A program made the translations under genes and the position numbers. 64,000 nucleotides of DNA, taken from the NCBI GenBank assembly GCA_016808115.1, contig JAEQBH010003867.1:558001-622000 (forward strand), read 5' to 3'. Positions 12,101-24,000 of the stretch are shown here, piece after piece. The DNA is from Tetrastigma voinierianum (Eukaryota > Streptophyta > Magnoliopsida > Vitales > Vitaceae). The first letter of the stretch is position 1. Each line of letters opens with the position of its first letter. The notes below the pieces were generated by a model, which was given only the letters and a program-made list of their open reading frames with translations, ran no database searches and was not told where the DNA came from.

Positions 12101-13395
12101 AGGCCTTCCTTCCTCGAATTCAAATTTCTAAAAATTCTTCTCTCTAATATGTCATTGCTTTCTCCAATCTCCGCCTCCCTTTTCCATGTCCATCTTTATG
12201 ATCTTAAGATTTCCATGACTTTAGTGTTCCTCCTTCCTCTTTTGGAGCCATTTGGCCAGTGGAAATTCTCTATCATATCGTAGGAACGGCTCGAGGGCTC
12301 ATCCCTTAAATGCACCTCCTTCTTCACTCTTGAGGACGGTTTGAGTAGTTTCCATCTCTCCTTGATCATTATCCTCAATAGCTCGTTCCACTGCACCCAT
12401 CCTTTGCTGCTTTTATTTCTAAGCCCCTTGTCACCCCAAAGAAGGGCCGAGGAGATACTTTGGGACATGTTTCTTCTTCATCCCATGATCCTCACCCCAA
12501 ATAAGACGTATAATCCGTCGCGATTGTTGTCAAAGGCGAGGATTTGTCCTCTTATGTTTTTATGTATCCTCCTCGATCGAATCCCTCAATTAGACCCCCT
12601 AATATCTACTTTACAAATTTCTCAGCATATAGAATGATTGCTTTCTGATCTCTCACTATACAAAGATGTTTAGTTATGGATTACCAAGAGAGGAAGTAGA
12701 AACCAAACCTTTAGCTTCAAACAGGGTTTCCTCATGGATAGTGTGGCGCGTGGTTCTTCTCGAGGGCTTCCCCACTTCCCCCCGCCAATAAATGAAGTCG
12801 ATAATCTTCATGATCAGTTCGCTACGCTCTTAAATTAGGGAACCGCGGTTGTTCCTTAGATTGAATATCTCATTGATTCTTTATCTCCCAAAGGGTACCC
12901 AGACTGCGACGAAAAACCGCTGGGCTCTCTTTCATCCCCACCATATTCAAGGTAGAATCTTGTCTGTAGAAGAGAATCCAGCGTTGTGTGCATAGAAGCC
13001 CTTCCAAATTCCTTTTCTATAATCCGTAAAAGGGGAAATTAGCCTCTAAAAACTTTTCTTCCTGCATAAAGCCTTGTCACAGCACCTTGTCCATATATCC
13101 TTAAATTTTTGGGTCGAGACAAAGTCTCATTCTCTCCCCGATCCTTCCTCCTCGCTGTCTCCTCGCAACCCTCCGTCTTTTCCCCGCCTTTCTTCCTCAA
13201 CCGGTTCCTCCATCCTACCGGGTTTCCTGCTTTTGCATTTTATAATAGTCTCTGACGAGGTTCCATGAACCTCCCCTACTTCCCTTGGCGATGTTTGCCC
13301 ATGAGTTCATCAATTACTCAAGGTAAAGGAGGCAAGTGTTATACAGTTCGAACAAGGGATTTGGTTATCCGCCATGGTGAGAATTAGAATTCCGC
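12100..13395 (-). pseudogene. Element C post-pol ORF, putative plant transposon protein
   Basis: Minus-strand broken ORF. The start at about 13377 encodes 'MADNQIPCS' after a leader containing AAAACCCTAGAG on the minus strand, the same context as the start of the A copy. It continues through a charged N-terminal part, a block with 'FYAHNAGFSSTDKILP' (about 12995-12950), then 'VPFG' and 'EIFNLRNN' (about 12890-12840), and a C-terminal open stretch 12196-12468 rich in Lys/Arg/Trp. Block order fits the plant transposon protein ORF at 2223 and 15650, but decay is heavier here and frames shift repeatedly. Function unknown in the family. Confidence 0.5.
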
Positions 13396-13499
13396 CTGCT
13401 CTAGGGTTTTGGTAGTCGAAGAGAGAAAAGAAGGTGGAAAGTCAAGGTGAAGATGCAATCGATCGAGTTATGGATGAAATTTGGCTATTCAGTTTCAGT

Positions 13500-13930
13500 C
13501 TTTGTGACGAATGGGCTCAAGGTCATTATTTTCTTATGGAACATCGCGACATTAATGCCTAAGTTACAACACTAATTGCTACACTAAATGTCCCATTTAA
13601 AGTGGCAACGCCCAAATTAGAAGGTTCAAAACCTTTATTTATTGCATTTTAGAAAATTCTAGTCGTGACCTACTTAAGTTTTGTTGCGACTTGAAATGTG
13701 TTTCTGACTAACAAATTGGTGTTGTGACTTATTTTTTCCTTTCTTTAGTTTTCCTTGGTCGCGACCTAAATTTTCTAATGTCGCGACATTGGGCTTTATT
13801 ACAGTCTTTTAGAACTCACATACTTTGTCACACTGGAAGTACGAGTCACAACACTAAATTCAAACACAATTGTTGCGACCCCAAAAGCTTGGCCGTGACC
13901 AATGCATTTCTCGCGACCGAAAATTTTCTA
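13500..13930 (-). promoter_or_regulatory. Internal TCGCGA array upstream of C post-pol ORF
   Basis: Eight to ten TGTCGCGACA-type words, for example ATCGCGACAT (13543), GTTGCGACTT (13684), GTCGCGACCT (13758), TGTCGCGACA (13778), GTTGCGACCC (13874) and CTCGCGACC (13909). The cluster begins about 120 bases upstream of the ORF start on the minus strand. It uses the same word as the U3 array of LTR C but lies inside the element, so a second, internal promoter is inferred. Confidence 0.55.
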
Positions 13931-14345
13931 GGCTTCAAGATTAGTTCAAATTCATAAAAGACTTAATCAATAGGACCAAATTCCAACAAACACCAATAAT
14001 CAACTTTCATCATTCAAATATGCAGCAAATGAACTCATGAAGCATCAGATTCAATATTGAAATAAAACTTCCCCAAACTTTAATCATTCATTCTCCCAAA
14101 ACAATTAATATTTAACAGAGGGTATGGTACTTCCCCTTGTAGTTCATTTCTGCATATTCTATCTGAGAAATCCTTAGATCCTTCAATTTTTCTCTTGCAG
14201 CTTCAATGTCCTGGAATTTAAACGACACATAAAATAAAATAAGAGTTTACACCTAAAGGAATCAAAAGAATTCAAAATTAGCTATTTGAACTCATTATAA
14301 ACAAATAGAATCAAACTAAAATAGTAAAAATAAAAGTCAAATATT
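13931..14345 (-). other. Conserved spacer of element C
   Basis: Read on the minus strand it matches 1128-1400 of element A ('CCAGGACATTGAAGCTG', 'GAATATGCAGAAA.GAACTACAAGG'). It should be preceded by pol, but ends at a 17-A run (about 14344-14360) where LTR B begins, so pol of C has been lost at a deletion junction. Confidence 0.45.
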
Positions 14346-14359
14346 AAAAAAAAAAAAAA

Positions 14360-15573
14360 AACTCATTAGGTTGCGACCTGATGTTTTATGTCGCAACTTG
14401 TTTCCTTCACTGTAAAGTTTACTATGGTCGCTACATACCCTTAGTTGTCGCCAGCACATTTCCGGGTCACACCTCATTTTCTTTGTTCAGGAATTGGATG
14501 TCGTGACCTCAATTCAATGTCGACCTCTTTGTCGCGTATCGCCATCTCGCTTTCTTCTGCCTTTGCTCGGGCTCGACCTTAACCTGATGAGTTGCTTATT
14601 ATCGCGAACAATCTTTAAGTCGCTACTCAAGTATTTCCTTCCTTTGCTCCAAGGTAATTCTTGTCACGACTCCTCAAAAGTAATGTCTCGCGACAATCCC
14701 TTTCCTTCATATATCTAGTCACAACTCCCATTTCTAAGTCTCAACAGCTCCTCTCACTTTTCTATTTCTCGGGCCGCGCGACCTCACTCATTCGCTTGTT
14801 TTGAATACATGTCGCGGACTTCGATTTGATGTCGTAACTGGATGTATTGTTTCATCAGATTTTATGCGCTCGCGACCCCGTGTTTGTCGCGACCCCAGCC
14901 TCCGCGTCACCAACGATCCTATCCCAACTCCTCTCATGTCAGCGACTCAAATTGTTTTGTTTTTCATCGCTTCTGTCGCAACGTGGAATCCTAGGCTTCG
15001 CGACCTAATCATCTTCCTCGTCAAATTTATGTCGTGAACCTTGCAAAATATGTCGCGATCACTTCGCCCCTCCCGGCCGCAACCTTTACTCGTGGCTCAC
15101 GCGGAACCGGTGACAACTCCTTATTGCGCCACGGATACAAATTCCGTGTCGCACCTTGATCAAGTCTCCAACTTATATTTTTGTCGTGAACTGGAATTGT
15201 CTAGAGAGACATTACAATTCATTCAAATTCTTACTTTTCGTCTTGACTCAAAATGGTGTCACGACATTATATCTTCCCTCGTCTCTCCCGTCTTGCCCCA
15301 CAAGTTCTCTTATGTCGTATCAGCTTTTGTTTGCTTTTGCTATCACTTTTGCCGCGACTCGATTCTCTATCGCACTACCGGGCCCTTGATCCGCTTTCTC
15401 ACTTTTGATTTTGGCCGGAATTTTCACTCGCTTAAATTTCTGAAAATATAAATTGTAAATAAAGACATATTTCCTCGCATAAAAATAGCAATTATATTGT
15501 GTTATGAATTTAAAAAATGGACTAAAATCTTAATAAGCTAATCATCACCCAACATCACTACAAAAACCGATCA
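14360..15573 (-). mobile_element. Element B LTR (U3 only) with TCGCGA array
   Basis: Minus-strand LTR start, closely related to LTR C: 15031-15480 aligns with 9181-9660 nearly throughout, including 'GTCTCCAACTTATATTTTTGTCG'. On the minus strand it starts TGATCGGTTTTT at 15573 after a polypurine tract. The palindrome array covers about 14375-15420 and is some 400 bases longer than in C. No TATA box or R/U5 follows; the LTR is cut at the A-run near 14345-14360. Confidence 0.6.
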
Positions 15574-15592
15574 CCTCTCCCCCCCCCAATAT
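15574..15592 (-). other. Polypurine tract of element B
   Basis: The minus strand reads ATTGGGGGGGGGAGAGG directly before the LTR start. It follows the end of the post-pol ORF of B by a few dozen bases. Confidence 0.65.
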
Positions 15593-15649
15593 GTGGACAT
15601 TGTCCCTGCAATGTCAATGAAAGAATGAGAGAGGCGTAGAAGCTTCCTC

Positions 15650-17040
15650 GATGATCGGGCTTGACATCAGAAGGGCGCGGTATGCACGGCTAGAGGGGTG
15701 GTGAGAATCGGGTGGGCCGGTCCCGAAGGGATCAGCCGGGACGCGAGGATGGCCAAGCACTCGGTCGTCGATTGTGCGTGATGTCAATGTGTGAGGGCCT
15801 CCACATCCTGGCTAATGAGGACTTGGTGCTCCTGGGTCTCATCCCAGTAGGCCTCGAAACGAGCCGTGAGGTTAAGCACTGGGTCCTCGAGGATAGTGGA
15901 AGGCTGGTCGATCCATCCCTCCTCTCGGGACTACCGTGTGGAGGCGGTGGACGGAGGATGTTGGTGGCGGTGGTGGATGGAAGGAGGTTTGTTTAGCGTC
16001 TCCTTGGGAGTCGACCGAGAGGCCAAACCGAGCCTGATACTCTCGAAGCTCATCCTCATTCGAGGGTTCATTGCCTGAGTCGTACATAACGTTGGGGCAT
16101 GGTACACCCGGCTTGTCGCGCTTGACCACAATGGCCTTAATGGGGTGTATCCACGCCTCATTCTCCTCTAAGGGCACCTCACTTGCTCGTGACAGGGCCG
16201 TAAATGAGAAAGGTGCCCTAGTTCATTTTCGCATCTCTGCTTATGCGTTGATGGCATCCTCTATAACATGCCCTACATGAAAAGCATGTCCATGGATGGC
16301 ATAATTAAGTAGGGCATCGCTATCGTTACTTCACACACATTCGTCGTCCGAATGAGACACGATGTGATGAAGTGATGCCAGACCTTAGGGATGTAGGCCA
16401 AATGTTTGGCCTGGAAGTGCATTGTGTGCCCTTCACCATTGAGTTACCACTCACCTTGCCCGTTGGTCAGGACCCGAATGACCTCAAGGTAGTTGGGCTG
16501 CGCATGGAGTCGATCAAAGGGCTCAGAGGGAACCGGGTCAAGGTTATAATACTAGCCATAGAATTCAGCTAAGCCCGCCAACACCCCATGCACCTAACCT
16601 TTTCACGACATGCGAGGCGAGATCATGCGACTCCCTGAAAATTCACGCTGTCGCAGACCGGACGCAGATGGTTGGTATGTGGCTCACATCCCTTATTCGT
16701 GAATTGTTTTGATTTAAAGAAATCCCTGTGGTGGAAACCCCTTCCTTTGTTATATGAAGGACCTATTCTCAGAGGTGGTGCTGCAAACTTCTCGCCCGCG
16801 CTGCTGACAAACTCTGTCCGTATCATAAGCTGGCATAGGTTCCCTCACTTCGCGAATTCCTCGAGGTTAGCTTTGCCTTTCCCCAACATCAACTTTATAG
16901 GTGAGGATGAGATGGTGACCATGGGTTTTCCTTGCCTCCACGGGGTTTCTAAACTCTCTTGACAACCAGGTAGGGGCAGTGAGACCAAGTGGCTCCAATG
17001 AAACCACTTCCAAATTCACTCTAGACACCTATCAAGCACC
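15650..17040 (-). pseudogene. Element B post-pol ORF, putative plant transposon protein
   Basis: Best preserved copy of this domain. On the minus strand, in order: 'GRGFHHRDFFKSKQFTNKG' (about 16790-16700), 'YLEVIRVLTNGQGEW' and 'HHFITSCLIRTTNV' (about 16490-16340), 'FHVGHVI.DAINA' (about 16280-16240), and an open 101-codon stretch 15872-16177 with 'NEAWIHPIKAIVVKRDKPG' and 'ALSVDSQ'-like acidic/proline tail. A coiled-coil-like region follows before the polypurine tract at 15590. Several frameshifts and stops. The N-terminal end near 17040 is cut by the 5' LTR of E. Function of the family is unknown. Confidence 0.7.
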
Positions 17041-17052
17041 TAGTGTGTTAAT

Positions 17053-18386
17053 CGACATTAGTACCCAAATAGTGTTATTTCGAGCCCCCGTATAATGCAG
17101 GTTTTAAACACTTTTAGCGTACTAATCGACTTTAACAACTCAATTGATAAATCAATCCCTGCCATATTGATCACATTTTGTAGCTATTTTTAGTAGTTTT
17201 TGAGGTGTCAAATGCCTCATATTCTTCTAACTGGATTCAAACACGATATGAACTCCGAGCCGACCGGCATCATGATCGAACCAGAGGGAAATTTGCAAAG
17301 AAAAATGTCAAGAGAAGGAGAGCTCAAAGGAAATTTGTGGTTGTAAAATTCGTGAATCAAATTTCTGCGTTAAGAAATTTTTGCAACATTGCTCCCCGCC
17401 CGCCGTTGACCCGCTTTTTTGACTCCGCCTCAGGGTTTTGCTACAAGTTCGCCTCTTGCTGTAATTTTGGTTCATTTGCACATTTTTGTAATTCCTTATA
17501 CTCGAGCACTCATATAAGCCACCATGTAAATCAAATCAACTCTTCACTCTATCAAATCAATCAATAAAGTTGGGCACAAATCTTCCTTCCTACTGGTTTG
17601 TGATTTTCTCCCTTCCCTTCACTTTTCGTGATTTTTCTTCTCTCTAGCCAAACAACTCGATGATGAAAATCAAGGTATGCTCTGCTAAAAACCCCATCCT
17701 TGAAGGAAGGCCATCATGTTGGCTTCGAGTGCAGCCGCATGTTCTCGTGTTTCTTTCATGCTCGTATTTAAGGGTATTTATGTTCCCGGCTTCTCACCTT
17801 AGGTTAAATCTCAGTATTCCCTAACGTGTATTTGGCAAGCCTCGGTTCAAAGGAGTTTATCACTAGATCCACCGATGCCCGCTTAGTTGTCTCCTATTAG
17901 TTACCGGGCGGTAGGTTTGAGAGGTGCGTTTCTCACTGCTTGGGAGCATTTGTGCTCATTAAATGCCATCTTTCAAGAGGAAAACTTTTAGGTTTAGGGT
18001 TTTAAAGCTAAATGAAGATCTCTGGCTCTCTGAAATGACTATATGTCATGCTCCCCAATGTGAGGAAAAAGATCCGAGGACAATGCCTAAGCACCCTATA
18101 ACCCTAAGCCCAAAATGAGTCTGAGACTTCAAGTGAATTCTCTCTTAACTTTACTTCAAGTTATTTCTAGTTTTCAACCATCTACCCACACACCGTTTTA
18201 CAAACCCCAAAATCTAACGAGAAAACACCATTTCTCAATATTAATCGCAACTCTTTCTCTCACGAAGAAAACCCATCCCTGTGCTCGACCCTAGAGCCAC
18301 TATACTGCAGTAGCTTTGCTACTAGTAGTAGGAATCCTAGGATATAAATTTTGTTGATTCCGAACACCTACTCGCCTAAACGATCA
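17053..18386 (+). mobile_element. 5' LTR of element E
   Basis: About 1334 bases. Its first 300 bases match 25500-25780 and its later part matches 27091-27456, the two halves of the 3' LTR. It ends CGATCA just before the primer site. The TATA-like box CATATAAGCC lies at 17511-17520. The first two bases (TG in the 3' copy) are mutated. The middle 620 bases (about 17700-18320) are absent from the 3' LTR but have a counterpart in solo LTR F, so the 3' copy lost them. Confidence 0.8.
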
Positions 18387-18388
18387 AA

Positions 18389-18408
18389 TGGCGTCGCTGC
18401 CGGCACGG
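18389..18408 (+). other. Primer-binding site of E (tRNA-Asp type)
   Basis: TGGCGTCGCTGCCGGCACGG begins two bases after the LTR end. It resembles TGGCGCCGTCGCCGGGG, complementary to the 3' end of tRNA-Asp, the primer of Athila-type elements. Confidence 0.75.
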
Positions 18409-18599
18409 TGCCTCAAATGAGAAAAGAGTCGCGGAACTTGCATCCACATCACAAGTGCTGGGTGAAATCTCATTTCTTGATTTTACCATTTTTCCACTTG
18501 CTCACGCGTATAAGAGTTTGAAAATTTTACTATGCATACCGTTTTCCTTGTTTTGATTTTAGCTAATATTAACCTTTGATAGTCTTGTTTTCATGGTTT

Positions 18600-20290
18600 C
18601 GCTTACGTGGTGTTCATAGCAAATTATGTAGTGGGCGAAACACTTGTGTGCAGATTGGAAAGGCTAAGGCTCCGCTGAACAAGGGTGTGAAATCGGGCTT
18701 TACACATCAACCTGACGGAGACCCACCAAGAGCACTGAGAGCTGCAACAGAGGGTTCACAGGGAGCCCAATGCCTACAGTCACCTAGGATCACATACATC
18801 CACCAAGGGTGAGTGCACCTCATGCATTATACCCCTTTGGCCGAGGATGTGGCAAATGAGGCCTCCATCCTGCGGCCCCCCGTCCCGACTCCATTTATGG
18901 TATGGAAAATGAAAAATCCATACACACACATTCTCCGGATTTCGAGGGAAGTTCGCACGCACTTTCAAGGAGGCATTGGAGCATGGATCGCTTTCAGCCG
19001 AAAGCCTTCCCTTTCGACCTCAAAGACAGCTTTCAAAATTTGGTTTAATTCTATTAAAAGCTAAGGGACCATCAGAACTCGGGCGTAGTCGTAGGCGGAA
19101 TTTCTAAAGAATTTCTTCAAAGGCCTATAAGACCAACACCTAAAGAGGCAAATCTTACACTCATAGCCTCATGACAATGAGAAATTTTATCAGTGGCCGG
19201 GGAAAGGTATCTTGAAACCATCAATGCATGCCCACACCATGGCTTCGATACATGGATGTTGGTAAACCATTTTTATGATGGAATGTCCCCCTCCATGAAA
19301 CAACTCTTAGAAACCATGTGTGGAGGGGACTTCCCTCAAAGAAAACTGTATTTAAGCCAATGGATTTCCTCAACTAGTCGCGAGATTCTCCAAAGCTCGG
19401 ATTTAACCAAATCCTGTGGAAACCGATGCATAATATAGGCCACCAAAGGAACAAAAGGGAGGCATTTATTCAATGCTAGAGGATGGGGAATGAGCCAGCA
19501 TTCCTTTGACTAGAAGATCGGGAAGAGCTGTAAATGAGAGAAATCAAAGACGCAGGGGTACTGTGCAAAGAACTCAAAACTACCGCACTTCCAACTCGCT
19601 TTTTAATCGTCAATCCACCAGTCACTAAGGAGATCGTCGTTCAATTGCTCCCCCGCCAGGGATTTGCGTGCAAACATACGGATCAAAGTAGGCACCCAAT
19701 AATTGCTCCATATGGGAACACCTACAATCCAGAGTGGAGGAACCATCCTAATTGATCATGGAAGCCAAACCCCTAGCTTATACTCCCACAAACACAAAGA
19801 AAGAATAACTCCCAACCCTCGTCCCCCCAGAGTGGAAGCCATTAAAATCTGGAGGTGGGTGAAGGCATTTAAAGAACGGTAAGACAAGCAATGCTCACCA
19901 GGCCGTAACCCAAACAAGACTCTCAACAAAAATAGACGACTGCAAAGACGGGCCTGTGCTGACCAGCCAGCAGATGCAAGAAAAGGGAAAATTTCCCTCT
20001 CAGACACAACCAAACCCTAGGGGATTACATGAAGTGAGCTCCTCCAGTGACCTGAATTCCAAATTGAATGAGGTCAAGGCAATCATCACACTGAGGAGTG
20101 GCAAAGAGCTTACAAAGCCATCACCTAAGGCAATGTAATTCGTGGCAAGAAGCTATGGAGACTCCGAACTCGCAGGAGGTAGTGACTGCATCGCTGAGAA
20201 AAATAAGCCATCCCCACCCTTCCCCAATCATTGGCAAACTAAAAAGAAGGCCATTAATCAGCTCAAATTTTGTGTTTCGCTGAGGCTAGT
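18600..20290 (+). pseudogene. Element E gag
   Basis: Athila-like gag in pieces. 18813-19064 is open and contains decayed 'NPYTHI..F.EV..TFQ.G' and 'LST.KTAFKIWFNSI'. 19193-19330 encodes 'ERYLETINACPHHGFDTWML' and 'FYDGMSPSMKQLLETMCGGD', which are highly typical of this gag. 19690-19755 encodes 'PYGNTYNPEWRNHPN'. 19956-20138 encodes 'QMQEKGKFPSQTQPNPRGLH' and 'VKAIITLRSGKEL', the C-terminal block before protease. Upstream of 18600 lies the untranslated leader. Indels place these blocks in different frames. Confidence 0.85.
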
Positions 20291-20299
20291 AAAGGTCAA

Positions 20300-21030
20300 C
20301 ATTCCCTACTTGATATGATCACAAGTCCCTACCTATGCAAAATTTTTAAAGGACTCAGGTACAGCTGAAAAGAGTAGTGGTTAAATATCGACAAGAAAGC
20401 TTTCCCCGACCACAAGTCGCGCATTATCCAATGCAAGACTCCTGGGGAAGTGAAATATAAAGATCCGGTCATTCGACCATCTCGCGACATGGGAGGCACT
20501 CTGCGTGAGAAAGTAATCGCTCGATCCGGAGTGCGTGAATCACCTCCCTATTCGGGCCATACAAGCAGCTTGGCTTGGGGGAGCTAAAGCCCACCTCCAT
20601 CACACTGTCTCTTGTTGATAGGTCAATCAAAATACCGAAGGGGACAGTGGAAGATGTCTTGATACAAGTGGATAAGTTCTACTATCCAGTGGACTTTGTT
20701 GTACTTGACATAGAACCAATAGCAGCAGGGGCCAATTATGTACCTATCATCTTGGGGAGACCATTCTTGGCCACCTCTAATGCAATTATCAATTGCAGAA
20801 ATGGTGTCATGCAACTCACCTTCTAAATACGACTTAGTGGAGCTCAACATCTTCCACCTAAGTAAAAAGCACATGCAATCAATGGAAGATGTCCCAAAAG
20901 AAGTATGCATCATTGACACCATCCTGGAGGAACAAGCTGATCAACAGGGTATGCTAGATATACTAAATGAAGAGTTGACTGAGAGTGCAGAAGAGCAGCA
21001 GGAAGTTGACATGAAATCCGTGTAGGGACA
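20300..21030 (+). pseudogene. Element E protease region
   Basis: Aspartic protease that would cleave the gag-pol polyprotein. 'PTYAKFLKDS' near 20325-20360 leads in. The active-site segment (family DLGASxNLLP) at about 20525-20560 is scrambled by indels. The C-terminal half is well kept and open from 20575 to 20826: 'GELKPTSITLSLVDRSIKIP', 'DVLIQVDKFYYPVDFVVLD' and 'YVPIILGRPFLATSNAIINC'. A linker with 'ELNIFHLSKKHM' and an acidic tail runs to 21025 in another frame. The protein cannot be active because the catalytic part is destroyed. Confidence 0.85.
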
Positions 21031-21439
21031 TCGATAAGAAGACATGAAATTCCTGCCGCTGGTGATCGGAGAGGAAATCGGCTGAGCCCTAGAAAATGTG
21101 AGAGCTCAAGCCTCCGCCTCGTGGAGCCGAAGCATGCTTATTCGAAGACCGAGAAATGTCTATAGCGTGGTCATTTTAAATTTCACAAGATCGCGACAGA
21201 GAAAGAGCCTCCCGGGCCGTAAGTCTCAAATGTATCAAGCAAGCCCTCGTGGTGGAAAATTGCCGATTTGAAGGCATTAGCCTAGCCAGCATGCACCCAC
21301 CACACCACTTCTAGAGGAGGAGTAAAAGCCGGCGGAGGCAACCACAAAGAAGGCCGGGAACTCACATACGCAAGGAAGGTGTTAGGAGTGTAAGTCTTAA
21401 AGTCGATGTAAGTCGGCATCATATACCCCATATCGTACA

Positions 21440-22200
21440 AAGACTGGGTGAGTCTAACCCGTGTAGTACGTGAGAAATCAAAATTACTCGTGACATAATG
21501 AAAAGGAGAGATACTCCACTCGCCTTACCATTAAAAAGGTGGTACGTGATTGATTATCGCAGGCTAAATGAAGTAACATGGAAAGATCACTTTCCTCTTC
21601 CATTCATGGATCAACTGCTTGAGAGGATTTCTAGCTACCCCTTATATTGTTTCTTGGATGGTTAGTTAGGATATTTCCAAATTGAGATTGTCATAGAGGA
21701 CCGTAAAAGACAACTTTCATATTGCCCATTCGCATCGACAAGATACAAGAGGATGCCCTTTGGCCTTTGTAATGCCCCTACATTTCAACGATGTATGCCT
21801 GCAGATTTTCTACCCATCAGAACACATACATGGAGGCTTACATGGACGATATTACAGCCTATGGAAGGAGTTTCGAGGAGTGCCTAATCAACCTGAAACC
21901 ATCCGCATAGCATAGAGAAACCTAGTGTCAACTAGAGTAAATGCCATTTTATGGTCAAAATTGTGGCATTGTATCGGGCACATCATTCGTAGAAAGGAAT
22001 TGAAGTTGATAAAGCAAAAGTTGACTTGATTTCCAAACTGCCTCCACCCACGAATGTCAAGACTGTGAGGTAATTTTTGGGGCATGCAGGCTTTTACAAG
22101 AGGTTCATACATGACTTCTCAAAAATTGCCAAGCCACTTTATAAGCTTCTAGAAAAAGATGCTAAGTTTTAATGGGATTTAGAATGCCAACAAATGTTTG
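21440..22200 (+). pseudogene. Element E reverse transcriptase
   Basis: RNA-dependent DNA polymerase domain. Visible motifs in order: 'DYRRLNE' (21550), 'HFPLPF.DQ' (about 21590), decayed 'FLDG..GYFQIEI' (21650-21690), 'FG.CNAPTFQR' (about 21760-21795), the catalytic-loop block 'YMDDITAYGRSFEECLINL' (21835-21895), 'GHIIRRKELK' (about 21970), and the connection segment 'FPNCLHPRM..' to 'HAGFYKRFIHDFSKIAKPLY' (22080-22140). Frameshifts occur between nearly every pair. The YMDD residues are still encoded. Confidence 0.85.
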
Positions 22201-22560
22201 AAGAACTCAAGGCTTATTTAACCACTGCACCAATAGTGAGGGGTTCTTAACTGGTAACTATGTTACTGCTTAGAATTCAGCGACCTCGTCACTTGTTCAC
22301 AAAGAGCAGAGGGAAACTCGTATGTGGTTTACTATGCTAGTAAAACACCGAATGAAGCCTAGTGAGGAATTACACTACCACGTAGAAATAATCACGGCGT
22401 GAGTTTGCGCCCCCGGATGCTCTGCGCTTATTCGATATGGGTATATAATTATCTTCACGTATCATTCAGCCTTTGAAATATCTGCTCACTAAGAAAATGC
22501 CAAGGCTAGGGCTTATCGTGGGTCCTCTTTACGCTGTGAATTCAACCCGCAGATTCAAAG
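22200..22560 (+). pseudogene. Element E RNase H
   Basis: Region after RT. 'FEELKAYLTTAPIV' at 22197-22240 is the RT/RNase H hinge. Then come decayed 'YYASKT.NEA...NYTTT.K' (22325-22395) and 'PLKYLLTKKMPRLG' (22470-22510). The family role is to degrade RNA in the RNA-DNA hybrid. It is severely degraded, with several stops. Confidence 0.7.
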
Positions 22561-22739
22561 GGGGATAAGAAGGGGTAGGAAAATGTTGTTGTCATCACCT
22601 CTCCGTACTAACCACATAGCACACAACACCTATAACCCCCCAATCTATGACGAATCTGTAGGAGTCTCTACTGACCGTGGATGCTGCCCTTGGTTCCCAC
22701 ATTGCCAACTCTTAGTAATGTGGAGTTGCTGCTCGTAAC

Positions 22740-24000
22740 GGAAAGCACATGACAAGAAGTTATTCTATGCAAAAGTCCAATTTCTAATATTGGGAAGAAC
22801 CCTATTTGCTCAAATATCAGGCTGGTCAAATAATCGTAAAGTGTGTGCCTCTACGAGTATCAACTGTGGATACTCAAATTTGACCGCCATGACAAAGGCT
22901 CGGCGGAGGTCATTTCGTCTTAGAAACAATGAAGGTGCCGCAGTAGGTTTCTATCGCCATCTTTGTTTAGGATGCCCATACCATATGCAAACAATGCGAT
23001 AAAATGCAAAAGGTCGGGAAAATCTCTCACGCCGTCATATGATGCCACCTAATCCTATTCTCGTTGTTGAGTTATTTTGACGCTAGGCATCACTCCATGG
23101 GACCATTTCCTGTACTTCCTTCCTGACATATACTTACATCCTCGTGGGAGCTTCACTATGTGTCAAAGTGGGTGGAAGTAGTGCCATAGAGAGGCGTACT
23201 CACAAGACCGTATTGAAATTTTGTATGAGAACATTTTCTCTCCGTATTCGGAGTTCCCAAAGCCATAATCAGTGATGGAGGTTCAAATTTTTGCAACAAA
23301 CCTTTTGAGAATCTCCTATCCAAGTATGGTGTCAAGCACAAAGTGGCCACCCCTTATCATCCTCAAACCAAAGGGCTAAGGTTGTAGCTAGCCAACAGTG
23401 GTGGAAAATCAAGACTATATCGATGAAAGTGGTGAACTCCAAACAGAAGGATTGGTCTCTCAAGCTTCTCTAGCTTCCTTACGGGCATGGCTGCATAAAG
23501 ATACAAGACCATCCTTAGAATGTCCCCCTATCGCCTAGTTTATGGTAAAGGCATGCCACCACGGGTGGAAATCGAATATAAGGCGTATGGCACAAAAATT
23601 GAATCGACATGGGAAGGTAGTACCGGGCCTTAAAAGACTCCCTCGACCTCACCGAGTTAGAGGAGCTTAGGAATGACGCCTACTTCCAACTGTAAAATCA
23701 AGTGAGAATAAATTAAAGAAGTGGCATGCTGATCACCATAACTCCTAAGAATCCCAACCAGGGGGACTAAGTCCCCACTCTATGACTCCAAACTCCACTT
23801 TTCTCGAAAGCAAGCTCAAATCAAGATGGATCGACCATTCATCATTCAACAAGCATACCCCCAATGGTTCAAGAGGATCGCTTTCAATCCAAAATGATAA
23901 TGTGAGTGTCTCGGCGTTATCACCGGACAGAGTGAAGCCCTATGTTGTGCAACAGACTGCAGACAGGGAGGAGATTCTCCTTCTAGACCCTCCATGAGAC
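22740..24000 (+). pseudogene. Element E integrase
   Basis: Integrase that would insert element DNA into the genome. Zn-finger region: 'ASKKTA.K'-like text and 'C..CDKMQKVG' (22870-23010). The catalytic core follows with 'WEL' (23140), 'YVSKWVEV' (about 23155-23180), 'ISDGGSNFCNKPFENLLSKYG' encoded near 23265-23330 and 'HKVATPYHPQTKG' (23337-23375). The C-terminal part has 'MSPYRLVYGKGMPP' (23520-23560), 'LEELRNDAY' (23660-23690) and a final open stretch to 'EEILLLDPP' at 23997, the usual end of this polyprotein. Several indels. Confidence 0.85.

Noticed and set aside
15712..16280. Plus-strand frames of 69-94 codons as genes
   Set aside because: They are antisense shadows of the minus-strand post-pol ORF, whose motif order is conserved.
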